Shown piece after piece: positions 43,061 to 52,361 of a stretch of DNA of 64,000 nt. The translations under genes and the position numbers were made by a program. Each line of letters begins with the position of its first letter. The stretch's first letter is position 1. Where the stretch lies: positions 1,993,662 through 2,057,661 of the forward strand of contig NC_062256.1 in NCBI RefSeq assembly GCF_905475465.1, given 5' to 3'. The DNA is from Pieris napi (taxonomy: Eukaryota; Arthropoda; Insecta; Lepidoptera; Pieridae). The notes below the pieces were generated by a model. The model worked only from the letters and a program-made list of their open reading frames with translations, was not told where the DNA came from and searched no databases.

Positions 43061-44986
43061 ATGGCGAAGTGGGCCGAAGACACAACCTATAAATTTGTGC
43101 AGGAGTTTGTAAAATATGAATGCCTTTACAATTGTAAAGACCCTAACTACAAAGTTAAGGGAGCCCGAAATGCGGCACTTTTAAAGTTAAGCAAAGCAAT
43201 GAATATACCGGGGTTTGGTACAAATGAGGCTTATACTAAAATGAGAAACTTGAAGTCTACGTATTTGCAAGAGGTGAAGAAAATTAAACAAAGAACAAAA
43301 TCTAGAGCTGGAACAGTATATAATCCACAAATAAAGTGGTTCACATTATTGGATGACGCTATCAAAGCTGTTAATGTACAGTGCAACGACTCTGGGAGTA
43401 ATATGGTAAGCAATAATAATATTTTTAATATTATATTCTTAATATATATAAATTACGTGTCACGTTGTTTGTCCGCTATGGACTCCTAAACTACCGAACC
43501 GATATCAATCAAATTTGCACACCAGTTTGATCCAACTTAAAAGATAGGATAGCTTACATCTCAATTTATACCCGCAATATTATTTTGTTGCAAAATATTT
43601 ATCATTTAATAGTCACAATTCTAATAGATGGCGCTGTACCAACGTTTCACATAAGCTACAATTTAATGGCATAGAGCATGGTAGTCCCCATGACTGGTGT
43701 TCTCCTACCGTTTCCCTTGAATAGTTAACTACTATGTAATATAACAAAAACCTTAGCCACAACAACGCTTGGCCGGTCTACTAGTTATACATATTATAAA
43801 AACTGCAAAACCACGTTTTATTTCAATGTATCATTCGAGTCTGCCAAGATACTGCACCTTCTACAAAATAATCTGCATAATCGTTGCGTATGTTTTGTGC
43901 AATTGGAGATGATCTATTCTGCATTCTCATAGTAAGTGGAACAAGTCAAATTTCCATTCTCTGTGTCTTCGATATCAACCGTGCCGACATGTAAGGGCAC
44001 TTTGGTTTTTCTCGCCCAGTTATGCATGGCGCAACAGGCTTTTACGATTTTTTGCACCTTGTTGGGAAAAAAGTAGTCTTTCGAAAATTTTGTATCGACT
44101 TACTAAGATGCCAAACGAATTTTCGACGTTTTGCCCGTGATAATCTATAATTTTTTTTTGTTCAAATGTCAATTGGTTTCCACCATATGGTTTCATCATA
44201 TTGTATGTTTTTTTTAGAACATGACCTTCGGGCAATCAAATATTTTCCAAAGCATGACTAGGATCACAATAGGAGAAAACTCCATCCGATACACGCCCGT
44301 TACATCCAACATCAATATATGACAGCAGTAGTCGTCTGCTACTGCCATGAGAACAATGCAATTTTTTTTGTAAATGACGTAATAACTTCCTGCGTTTGGT
44401 GGTGCTTTGATGGTAACGTGTTTCTCATCTATAGCACCTGAGCAACCATGGAAATTCCAGTAACTTCTGAAGCCTTGTTCAATACTTTTCCATTCATCGC
44501 CGTTAGGGACCTAAAACAAAAAAACATAAGTTCCTGACAGACTAGTTTCTTTGACAGCAGTGAAATCGGAATATTATTTCTGACTTTCAGTGTTGGTTTA
44601 CTATATGTTTTCCTTTTTGCTTTGGTTTTTTTAAACTCAATTTATAATTTTTTTAGCAGCTGGATCCTCAATACGAATTACTTGATGGAGAACCTTCCAC
44701 ATCCCGATACAATCAATCTGCTGAAAACAACCCGGACGCAACACCTGAATCTGAACAAAGAAAATCGCCGATTCCTCGTAAAATAACAGTACAGGACCTC
44801 AGTCGTTTGGTCAATAAAGTTAAGAACGTAGCTGACACACGCAGAACAGAAACAGAATTTGATATATTTGGGAAAAGTGTAGCAGCTCAGCTTAAAAGAT
44901 TGCCAATGCACAAAGCAATAGAAGCACAGATGTTTATCCAAAGTTATATTTCTAATTTACGTCTGCAACACGGAACATCTAACTAA
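43061..44986 (+). CDS. MADF-BESS protein of a PIF/Harbinger transposon
   Basis: Exon 1 (43061-43405, 115 codons) starts MAKWAEDTTYKFVQEFVKYE and has a MADF-like fold pattern (KFVQEFVKYECLY, GARNAALLKLSKAM, KMRNLKSTYLQEVKKIK, PQIKWFTLLDDAI). Exon 2 (44657-44986, 109 codons plus stop) has an acidic/serine-rich link, then FDIFGKSVAAQLKRLPMHKA and IEAQMFIQSYISNLR, a BESS-type motif. The 224-residue frame is intact. PIF/Harbinger transposons carry such a second DNA-binding protein, which helps bring the transposase to the DNA ends. Remains of the transposase lie antisense within its intron and beyond. A family B repeat (43440-43784) also sits in the intron. Confidence 0.75.
43440..43784 (-). repeat. 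Interspersed repeat family B copy
   Basis: Minus-strand CTAGTAGACCGGCCAAGCGT start; ACGTTTCACATAAGCTACAA and AACTACCGAACCGATATC on plus. Inserted in the MADF-BESS intron. Confidence 0.75.
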
Positions 44987-45049
44987 GCATATAGCCCATC
45001 ACCAAAGTCTATGTACCAGTCTTCACCATCACCGACTACCACCACGAGA

Positions 45050-45245
45050 AGTCAAAGTCAAAAATTATTTATGCATGTAGGTAACATAATGTACACTTAC
45101 GAACGTCAAAAAAATATACATTAAATGCTTCTAATTTTACATTTACTGCCAGTTCTCAAATCAAGGGTGTTGAACGGAAGAGAAGAACTGACTATAAACT
45201 CTCCGCCACTCTTTTTAATCACCATGTTCCACATGACATCTTAAG
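45050..45245 (-). repeat. Interspersed repeat family E copy
   Basis: CAGTTCTCAAATCAAGGGTG, GAAGAGAAGAACTGAC and CTCCGCCACTCTTTTTAATC match 52850-53050. Confidence 0.6.
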
Positions 45246-45496
45246 TAAAAAATAATAATAAAATAAATTAAAAACAAAGATTGAGTTAGTTAAGTAGTTA
45301 AGTTGATTGCAAATACATATATTGAATATCAAAATAAACCTACTTTGATAGAAAAAAAATGTTTTTAATTTTACATACCTTTATGTAATCTCTCAGTGCG
45401 TTGTAAATAGCATCGCATACTTGGGATATGATGTTACCAGTTGTCGATCTTGGTACTCTGAATAGGTGTTGCAAGACGCGTAAACTAAAAAAAAAA

Positions 45497-45810
45497 GTGT
45501 GTGTGTACAAAGTACACATGTCAGAAGTGAAACTTGAATCTTGAAGTGTTGTTCATATTTATACAAATCTAAAAGTTTAGATTTCCGATACTTAGAGAAA
45601 AAGGAAGATATGTTAGGAATTTAATGAATTTAATTGTCATTAAAATATTACGTGTCGAATAATAAATAATGTGACGGTAATTTTTTTTCCAACGCCGATA
45701 AAGAAGGTTGACTTCAAAAAGGAACATGGCGCGTAACCGAAAAACGTGGCGCGTAACGAAAAAATGTTACACTAAATTTTTTTTCAACCCCGATAAAGAA
45801 GTTTCACTTC
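45497..45810 (+). mobile_element. GAAGT-family MITE inside the Harbinger transposase remnant
   Basis: After an A run: GTGTGTGTGTACAAAG, TCAGAAGTGAAACTT; the end GATAAAGAAGTTTCACTTC. The interior contains CATGGCGCGTAACCGAAAAA, shared (reversed) with 30345-30790. Confidence 0.75.
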
Positions 45811-46261
45811 AAAAATAATAATATAAGTAAAATAATAAGTAAAAAATTGCGTGCAATTTTACTTTTGCCGGTAAAGCAGATCTCATAAATGTATCGCATT
45901 TCTGTATGACGGGTGCAACGAGGTTTAGTAGTATATTAAAGTACTTTTCGGTCAACCTGAGAGCAAAGTTATTCCGTCGTATCTTCAGCAGCCAATTCCT
46001 TAAAGAGTTGGTAGGTTGCGCCATGAATGGGTCTTCTATTAATCCATTTTCAAACCCATACTTTCAATATTGAAAATTGTGCATTATAATTAATCGTCTC
46101 TTGAAGATTGCGCAATGATTGAACGAAAGTTTGAGCTAGTTTCATTTTTATTGCACCATATTTTTCCATTGCGTCGTGTAGTACTGTGTACTGACCAGTA
46201 TTGCGCAATATTTTTTAGTCTGTGTTTCATCGGCAAGGAGGACACACGTGTGCACGCTTCC

Positions 46262-47204
46262 CAAAAATGGCAAAAAAAGATAATACGAAAGTTAAGGAAA
46301 GAGAGTTTATCGTCGAATGTAGCCAATTGTACAGAGAATTGTCGTCTTTGTGGAATGTCAAGAGCAAAGAATATCATGGCCGTGATAAAAAAAGGTGATT
46401 ACGAAACATTGTTGTCTAAATATAAAGAGTTGTTTCCTAAGCCAAGCAAAGATGACGTGATGAAGAACTACCGGAAGGAACTCAATAAAAACCTTCAGTC
46501 GATGAAATCCGGATCTGGTACAGACGCCATCAACACAATACTGAATGTTTTTTTGTAGTTATAGTATGATCCAGAACTAGGAGGTTTCTTTATTTCCACG
46601 TGTTTCCCATCTATAGCACCGATTACATGAGGAGCATTCCACTGACTCAAAATACTTGGCAACTTTTTTCCATTCCTCGGCAGTTTGTGCGAAAACAAAA
46701 TAACAAATTGTTTTTCTTTTTCAGGAAAATAGTTCAACTATTGAAGCTGATCGAGTACAAACTGCATCCTATGCAGTTCCGAAGACAAAATATAAAAAAT
46801 TAAAGAGGAAATCTGAAGATGAACTTATGCAACTTGTAGTTAACTGTCTTAGACAGAAGCTAGACGAATATGAAAACTGGGCTGCGTCTTGTGCTGCAGA
46901 TTTGAAGAAAATGGAACCAACACAACGAATATTTGCTAAGAGTGCTATTGCTGCCATTATCATGGAAGGACAATTAGGTCTTTTACATCGCAATTCGGTT
47001 GAAATAAATACTCCATTAGTAACAATAACTCCATCTCCGACATATACCAGATCCACACCAACTCCAACAAATTACAAGAGCACGCCATCGCCTCGCTATT
47101 CTGAACTTCCTGAGGAGCTGCCACATTACCAACAGAACATGGACAATTCTCAACTGAAAAATGATGCTAATGACATGTCTCAATATATAAAGATTAATAA
47201 ATAA
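46262..47204 (+). pseudogene. Second Harbinger MADF-BESS gene, frameshifted
   Basis: 46290-46540: MADF-type region KEREFIVECSQLYRELSSLW, NVKSKEYHGRDKK, a shift, then DYETLLSKYKELFPKPSKDD and RKELNKNLQSMKSGSGTD. 46722-47204, after a TTTTTCAG acceptor: ENSSTIEADRVQTASYAVPK, KYKKLKRKSEDELMQLVVN, KKMEPTQRIFAKSAIAAII (BESS-like), LGLLHRNSVEI and a serine/threonine/proline tail. The first block has lost its end and runs directly into antisense transposase sequence. Confidence 0.75.
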
Positions 47205-47880
47205 ATGTTTATGAAATAATAAATAAATAAATAAATGAAAAGATGTCTTTATTTACCTTGATTAATTTCTTCAAAATATGTATTATGGCTTCGCAGGTTT
47301 CCATAATTATTAAGGAAAGACTTTGTGGGGAAATAACACTATGTACAAGTCGTCGGAAATATCTGCGAACCTGGCTTAATGACGTCATACAAACTGGAGA
47401 GATAGCAAAAAAATTGAAGATGTAAAAATAAAAAATATTTTATTTGTGTACTTATTTTTATTGATACGCTCTGCACTATGTATAGTCCTACCCATCTTAC
47501 ATACAGCACTAAATAGGTAGTTTATGTAATATTTCACCAAACAGAGAAACAATAAACACTAAAATGCGATTACGAAAGCAAGAATAATACACGTGCGTCG
47601 GCGATTGCGTTGGCAACGGTACTGGATAGGCGAAAACGGGGCGGGGTGCGGGGAAGCGCATTCCAGCGAGGTTCGCAGATATTTCCGACGGCTTGTAACT
47701 TTAAATCTTCTAGAATATTCCCAGTAGCTAGATACCGTAATGAATGCCGTTGAAAAGGTATTGCTTCCCTCATGTTTGAATTTTTTCTCAATTAATGGTG
47801 TGACCAATTCTAGTAGCACTTGAAACTGTTCCAAGTCCAGTCGTACAAAATGTTTGAAAAAGAAATATTCACGGGTCATG
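46523..47880 (-). pseudogene. Second Harbinger transposase remnants, antisense and interleaved
   Basis: 47559-47880: EYFFFKHFVRLDLEQFQVLL, ELVTPLIEKK, then in a shifted frame NMREAIPFQRHSLRYLATGN, ILEDLK. 46523-46720: TAEEWKKVAKYF, a shift, then APHVIGAIDGKHVEIKKPPS, YYNYKKTFSIVLMA, which carries the first catalytic aspartate. The second aspartate and glutamate blocks are gone. An inverted repeat (GTCGGAAATATCTGCGAACC at about 47353 and inverted at about 47668) lies within. Confidence 0.75.
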
Positions 47881-47965
47881 AATTACAATAAAAATAATAA
47901 GAATAACATGAATATATAGTTATGATTGAGCAGGATAGAATTGGATAGGAAGTTTATGAAGACAA

Positions 47966-48200
47966 ATTGGTCTAGTGGTTAGTACCCCTGACTGCGAATC
48001 CATGGGTCCCGGGTTCGATCCCCGGCTGAGACAAGACATGGTATGAGCATTTGGTGTTGTGCTTAGCTCTTGGGTGTTTAAATATGTATTTATATGTCTA
48101 TCTATCTATAATATGTATGTATATCCGTTGCCTAGTACCCATAACACAAGCTTCACCAGCTTAGCATGGGACTAGGTCAATTGGTGTGAATTGTCAATAA
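47966..48200 (+). mobile_element. SINE-2 copy
   Basis: Head TTGGTCTAGTGGTTAGTACC, B box GGTTCGATCCCCGG, tail TTGGTGTGAATTGTCAATAA. Best-preserved promoter boxes of the three copies. Confidence 0.88.
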
Positions 48201-48484
48201 AAAAAAATAACAAATATAGGTATATAAATACATGGAGTGATCATACTGGTACATGATCATCTATTGGGGCTTTTACTTTAGTAATAATCAATTTACAATG
48301 ATTTTGTATAAATTTAAATTGAGGTTAGGTATTTTTACTATTTACAAAAATCACGAGGAATTTTAATTTCATTATTATTCATCATCTAAGATTTTACTAT
48401 ATTATTTTGTAAATAAATATATATTAATAATTCTCTGTAATTGTTTTTATCAATTATTAAATTTTAATAATTTTTCATTTTCAG

Positions 48485-48829
48485 ATCACAACGCCAGAAA
48501 TCGTAGTGCGAGAGTGTGAAACATTTAAAAATAAAAAAGTGAAACGGCCACCTAAGACATCAACAGAACGTTCACGTGAATCTAGAGAGCGGAAAAGGGC
48601 TCTAAAAAAGTTGTCCATCATTTCAAAACCTCAACCAAAAACTCCAGCAGAGCGTAGTCGTGACTACAGAGCTCGAAAAAGGGCTCGACAAAAAGAAGAC
48701 AATCACCAGTCAAATGACTTGACGCGGGTAACTGTGGAAGTTGAAGTACATCAAGAAGAAGAAAATTCTCAAGTCGAAGACTTCTTTACCAATGAGACAA
48801 ATAAAAACTTCAACAGTACGTTGTCGTGA
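48485..48829 (+). CDS. Basic exon with two (T/P)AERSRxxRxRKR motifs
   Basis: Starts after TTTTCAG with ITTPEIVVRECETFKNKKVK, which resembles the ISVPKTIVDRLKS exon of the ZF genes. Then STERSRESRERKRALKK and PAERSRDYRARKRARQK, followed by an acidic stretch VEVEVHQEEENSQVEDFF. It ends in TGA at 48827, or at an overlapping GTGAGT donor at 48826. It is therefore likely an exon of a ZF-related gene fragment rather than a complete gene. Function unknown. Confidence 0.5.
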   Translation: MTTPEIVVRECETFKNKKVKRPPKTSTERSRESRERKRALKKLSIISKPQPKTPAERSRDYRARKRARQKEDNHQSNDLTRVTVEVEVHQEEENSQVEDFFTNETNKNFNSTLS

Positions 48830-49544
48830 GTTTAGGGCTAGAAATCATTGATAAACCTTACAGAAAACATTGAGGATTTTCAAACATCACCAAATATTAT
48901 TAATGCTAATAATAATAACAATAATGGTGATAATTAATAAAGCAAATAGAGGAGTAAGTCATCTTCGTTCGCGAAATTATGAATGAAAACCCTGAGTTTT
49001 ATATTGTTGAGGTTACTAGAAAAATTGGAGTGATTATGCTAAATAATGGGTGGAAAAGGAAGCTGCTTGGTAGGTTCTACGAGAGCCAATGTCAAAATGT
49101 TCAACTGTTGTAACTACTATACCCACAATGTGGCCTGTTGATCGACAAAGCATACGAAAAACTCTAAAGGAATTAGAGAAAATAGGTATTGGAGGGTAGA
49201 AGGACTCCTTTCTCCGCAATTAGACTCGTGGTTGGTCCGTTGTGCGTACGAATAGGTATTGGAGAAGATTCAACAAATATTTGGCGTGATAATTCGTTTG
49301 ACAAGTATGAAAAGCGACATCAAGATTTAAATGATGTCACACGTGCTCAATTTCTTGCAGTAAAGTAAAGAAAATATTATTCGAATTGCCGTGCCAATCG
49401 GATGACGATCATAAACAATTCCACTAATTAAATATAGCTTCTATTTGTATATTATTAGCAGTTTTTCTAAATAAAGCAGCATTTTATTGGTTATAATCAT
49501 CTTATTATTTATTAAGTACGACATAATGAGATCAACAAAAAAAA
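48830..49544. other. Non-genic stretch after the basic exon
   Basis: Short open pieces (for example IRKTLKELEKIGIGG near 49150) look like decayed coding sequence but match nothing I can name. An 'AATAGGTATTGGAG' phrase occurs twice (49175 and 49250), suggesting a small duplication. Confidence 0.4.
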
Positions 49545-49908
49545 GGGTGCGTGTACTTATGTACGCGCGTAAGAAGTTATACATCTTTGGCATTATTAAA
49601 AATAGTTTTTGATTGCATGCAAATAATTAATTACAATCCAATAATAAAAGACTGGAAAAGGAGTCATTATAGTCAATAAAGTTAGATTATATTTGAAAAA
49701 TTAAATAAATAAATATTTATTATTATTCTCTTACATTAAGTGTAACATAAATTCTATTATTATTCGAATGTTGTTTTTAAATTATTTCCAATGCCGTAGC
49801 ATCTTCCGTGGGCAACTTCATTCTGATAATTTTGTGTCACGCTGCGCGCGCATCGTAAAATTTCACTATCATCAATTTTTCATAACGCGCCTAAAGAAGT
49901 ATAACTTC
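49545..49908 (+). mobile_element. GAAGT-family MITE
   Basis: GGGTGCGTGTACTTATGTAC, CGCGTAAGAAGTTATACATC at one end, CGCCTAAAGAAGTATAACTTC (split CGCCTAAAGAAG and TATAACTTC) at the other. It abuts a MULE transposase remnant. Confidence 0.8.
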
Positions 49909-49919
49909 AAATATTATAT

Positions 49920-50570
49920 ACAAATAGTAACTTTTTTATTGGATCATTAAGGCGGGTCTTGCTTTCGTCCTTTTTTTTTCCCAATAGGCACACTTTTGGA
50001 TTCTGCAGGTGGTGCCACGTACATGAGTCGGATTGCAAGTCCGATGATATCCTTGCACATATAGTTCTTAAATAAATATGGAAGGTGCATATTCCGTTCA
50101 TCCAGGCGGTTTGTTGGGTGGGAAAGGAAACTCCGATACGCGAAAGCTTTCTTTTTATATCCATCAAAAGTTTCCTAAACTTGATTAAATGGAATGTTAC
50201 TTGCGGTTGAGTTTGCTACTATGTAAGTATTTAGTCCGGAATCAGATTCTAAGAATTTGACATGTTTTTCACCCATTGATACGCAAGAGTCCAGTCTTTC
50301 AGTTCTATCGGAGGTACAGTTATAAATGTCTCTGGTTTATGATTTTCCGACCATTCCTTGACCATGTTTGTTGCGAATGAAGAATCTTGACAAAGAAAGT
50401 CGTTCTCGCAAAGTGTGGCTCTTTTATACCTCTATTGAATGACTCTAGTGCATTGTTTGTCACTGGAGAACCTTCGGCTGATTCAAGATACCAATTTAAT
50501 TTGAGTGAAACCCACTCCGTGAGTTTGAAACCAGCCACTTTGAAAGCCGGTGCAACGCAACATTAAATGA
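49920..50570 (-). pseudogene. MULE-type transposase remnant
   Basis: Minus-strand pieces: KLTEWVSLKLNWYLESAEGS, PVTNNALESFNRGIKEPHF (the TNNALESFNR motif is typical of the C-terminal part of MULE-like proteins in arthropods), then KILHSQQTWSRNGRKIINQ in a shifted context, and a more distal IKRKLSRIGVSFPTQQTAWM. Frameshifts throughout. The catalytic core upstream is absent. Confidence 0.6.
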
Positions 50571-51060
50571 ATATAAACAAACAAATGTACGTGGATTCCG
50601 TAAAACAACCCCTACACTGACAAAATATTTCTATTTCGATCTTACGCGCGAGCTATGCAATTACTCCTGACAAATGCAATGAAAAAAGAAATTGTTGCTA
50701 GAATATTATTCAATTTGCCGAATTGCAGCGTTTTTATTTTTGCATGCATGCATGCAGTATTTTTGTACGTAAATAAAATTATTTGTATCGCATTTTGAGG
50801 AAAAAAGTTATGTCATGCTGATGTATATTTTCGAATTAGGTATCTGCAGTACTTGTTTTGTTAAACATTTAGTTTATTTGTAGTGAAGTCATTTAATTGA
50901 TGTCAAAAATCATATAAAATATATTGATATGCGATTATTTATTTGATGTGCAATTAATAATTTCCCATTTATAATTTGTATTAATTTTCAACACTTAATA
51001 TTTTAATAACAAATAACTTCATTAAATTCCTAACATAACTTCCTTTTCCCCTATTTTTTC
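50571..51060. other. AT-rich stretch before the ZF-B exon 12 remnant
   Basis: No supported feature; a short TGCATGCATGCATGCA run at about 50741. Confidence 0.45.
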
Positions 51061-51114
51061 TACGACACGGGACAAATGGGACCATATGTGGAATGTAAGC
51101 ATAAGAACAATTTT

Positions 51115-51250
51115 TTAACAGCAGGAGTTTCTTCTGGTGTTAAGCGATTCCGCCTTTCATGGACACTCTCAATGCCTGAGGGCTCGTAAGGGCTTTAGAA
51201 GAACCCTTAGTCGAATTTCTTCGCAAATACTTCAGTGGAAACTGTTAGAC
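51115..51250 (+). repeat. Repeat family F copy in ZF-B intron 12
   Basis: Same position and sequence as 30791-30925 (GTTAAGCGATTCCGCC, CTCGTAAGGGCTTTAG, AACCCTTAGTCGAATTTC), here without the MITE in front. Confidence 0.8.
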
Positions 51251-51351
51251 GTTACTAAACCACAAACGATTTTATTAAACTACTGTTTTCAGTTGCCGTT
51301 ATTTATATCTGGTTACTTTTTAGTAAACATTCTGCATTTTTACCTTACAAC

Positions 51352-51876
51352 TGTAGGTAATTAGTTAAGGTGTCGTAATGATACAGTGATGTGTTCTGAC
51401 AAGAACAGATCAGAATAGATACGGTCGTGTGTTCTGAATAGAACAGTTTCATCGTTGTCGTAAGACACGGTAATATGTACTGAAAACGACAGTTGATAAA
51501 CGTTTTCGCAAGATACGATAATGTGTTCTGAAAATAACAGTTTATTAACGCTATCGTAAGGCTTACGATATATCGAAGTGTTCTGAGAAGAACACGTTCG
51601 TACGCTTCGACGGCTGCGCGCAGAAAAGGGTCAACTTTTTGCAGCGCCGCGTTTTTATCGCCTGCCCTGGTACCTGCGCAATCAATCAACCCTCCGCATT
51701 TTGGCACCACATATTAATACTAGTTGTAAGTGTAGGATAATGTTTGGGTAAAAATCTACACAATTTTGTCAATAAAAATCATTCCATCTTCACCTCTTCT
51801 CTACAAACAATTAGGGAGTTTTATTTTACACAACTAAATAATTCTGAAGTAATCCACCCTAAAGTGACTACCCTAA
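51352..51876. mobile_element. 525-bp LTR-like insertion with ACAAC target duplication
   Basis: Bounded by ACAAC at 51347-51351 and 51877-51881; ZF-A has a single ACAAC at the same place (TTTTAACAACCTTC). The insert begins TGTAGGTAATTAG and ends CTACCCTAA. A 5-bp duplication with a TG start suggests a solo LTR, but the end is not CA. The left part holds five decayed repeats around GTTCTGAnAAGAAC. Confidence 0.6.
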
Positions 51877-52127
51877 ACAACCTTCACATTAACTATCTTT
51901 AAATCAATCATATTTTAACGGAAACACTAGGATATTTTTAAGTATTTGTTTCTAAACACAGTTCCCAGGTACACAGAGAAAGAGAGGTTCAGGCAGAATG
52001 CAATTTATGCGATGCAAAAGACAGATTTGAAACATTTGAAGCGTCTGTGCATAAATGGAAGGCGCCAGATATCACAAATGACGATAGTGAAATTGTCAAT
52101 GTCAAGTCTGAACCAGAGAGTTTTTAA

Positions 52128-52361
52128 AGTGAAATGTGAATGTCGCGTGACGGTCCGCCGCGGAGTAGGGATAAAGTGAAAGGCGCTCGTCATAGCAACC
52201 AAGGCCAATATGGCGGCGCTTATAGTTTGCAGCAGCTGACCGTGTTGTGTTTAGACTATTATTCATTTGTGCCAGTGCTCTACCATATTTTGTTTGTTTT
52301 TGTCATTGTTTAGTGTAAATGTTGTTATTTATTAAAGTCAAACTTTAATTTGCTTTTAAAG
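52128..52361. promoter_or_regulatory. 5' flank of ZF-C
   Basis: Between the ZF-B stop and the first ZF-C exon. Contains the GC-richer GTGAATGTCGCGTGACGGTC and CCAATATGGCGGCGC, which would suit a promoter or a short first exon, but no in-frame start codon leading into exon b1 is evident. Confidence 0.35.

Larger units (their letters stand above)
43914..46021 (-). pseudogene. PIF/Harbinger transposase, broken, antisense to the MADF-BESS gene
   Basis: Minus strand, N to C: 45830-46021 (AQPTNSLRNWLLKIRRNNFA, then LTEKYFNILLNLVAPVIQK); 45378-45485 (LRVLQHLFRVPRSTTGNIIS, QVCDAIYNALRDYIK); 44300-44513 (GDEWKSIEQGFRSYWNFHGC, then GAIDEKHVTIKAPPNAGSYY with the first DDE aspartate and VADD with the second); 43914-44235 (DYHGQNVENSFGILVSRYKI with the DDE glutamate, then after a frameshift NKVQKIVKACCAMHNWARKT and a stop). 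A GAAGT MITE (45497-45810) splits the N-terminal part. Frameshifts make it inactive. Confidence 0.8.
35142..52127 (+). pseudogene. ZF-B: partial, transposon-split copy of ZF-A
   Basis: Homology to ZF-A begins at 35142 (ATTGACATTGCAT, matching 14983). Exon 1 (around 35391) has lost its ATG (TTGATG) and frame. A basic exon not present in ZF-A lies at 36331-36597. Exon 2 (36700-36979) lost two bases at its acceptor and is out of phase. Exons 3-4 are absent. Exons 5-6 (37168-37225, 37320-38083), 7 (38933-39024) and 11 (39624-39804) are open and remain in phase with each other even though exons 8-10 are gone. Finger 12 has lost a histidine. Exon 12 is a 31-base remnant (51064-51094) and exon 13 (51969-52127) has lost the finger 16 zinc ligands. 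Between exons 11 and 12 sit about 11 kb of transposons. Probably not a functional finger protein; the linker part could still be translated. Confidence 0.82.
51064..52127 (+). pseudogene. ZF-B exons 12 (remnant) and 13
   Basis: 51064-51094 keeps only the last ten codons of exon 12 (GGGACCATATGTGGAAT-GTAAGC) with no acceptor in front. Exon 13 (51969-52127) follows a CCCAG acceptor and is open to a TAA: VHREREVQAECNLCDAKDRF, then KAPDITNDDSEIVNVKSEPE. The stretch KSDLKRHF of finger 16 is missing, so the finger cannot bind zinc in the normal way. The C-terminal SUMO-type site VKSEPE survives. Confidence 0.8.

Noticed and set aside
51392..51592. GTTCTGAnAAGAAC as steroid-receptor or heat-shock elements
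   Set aside because: Half-site order and spacing do not fit either consensus; treated as decayed tandem repeats.
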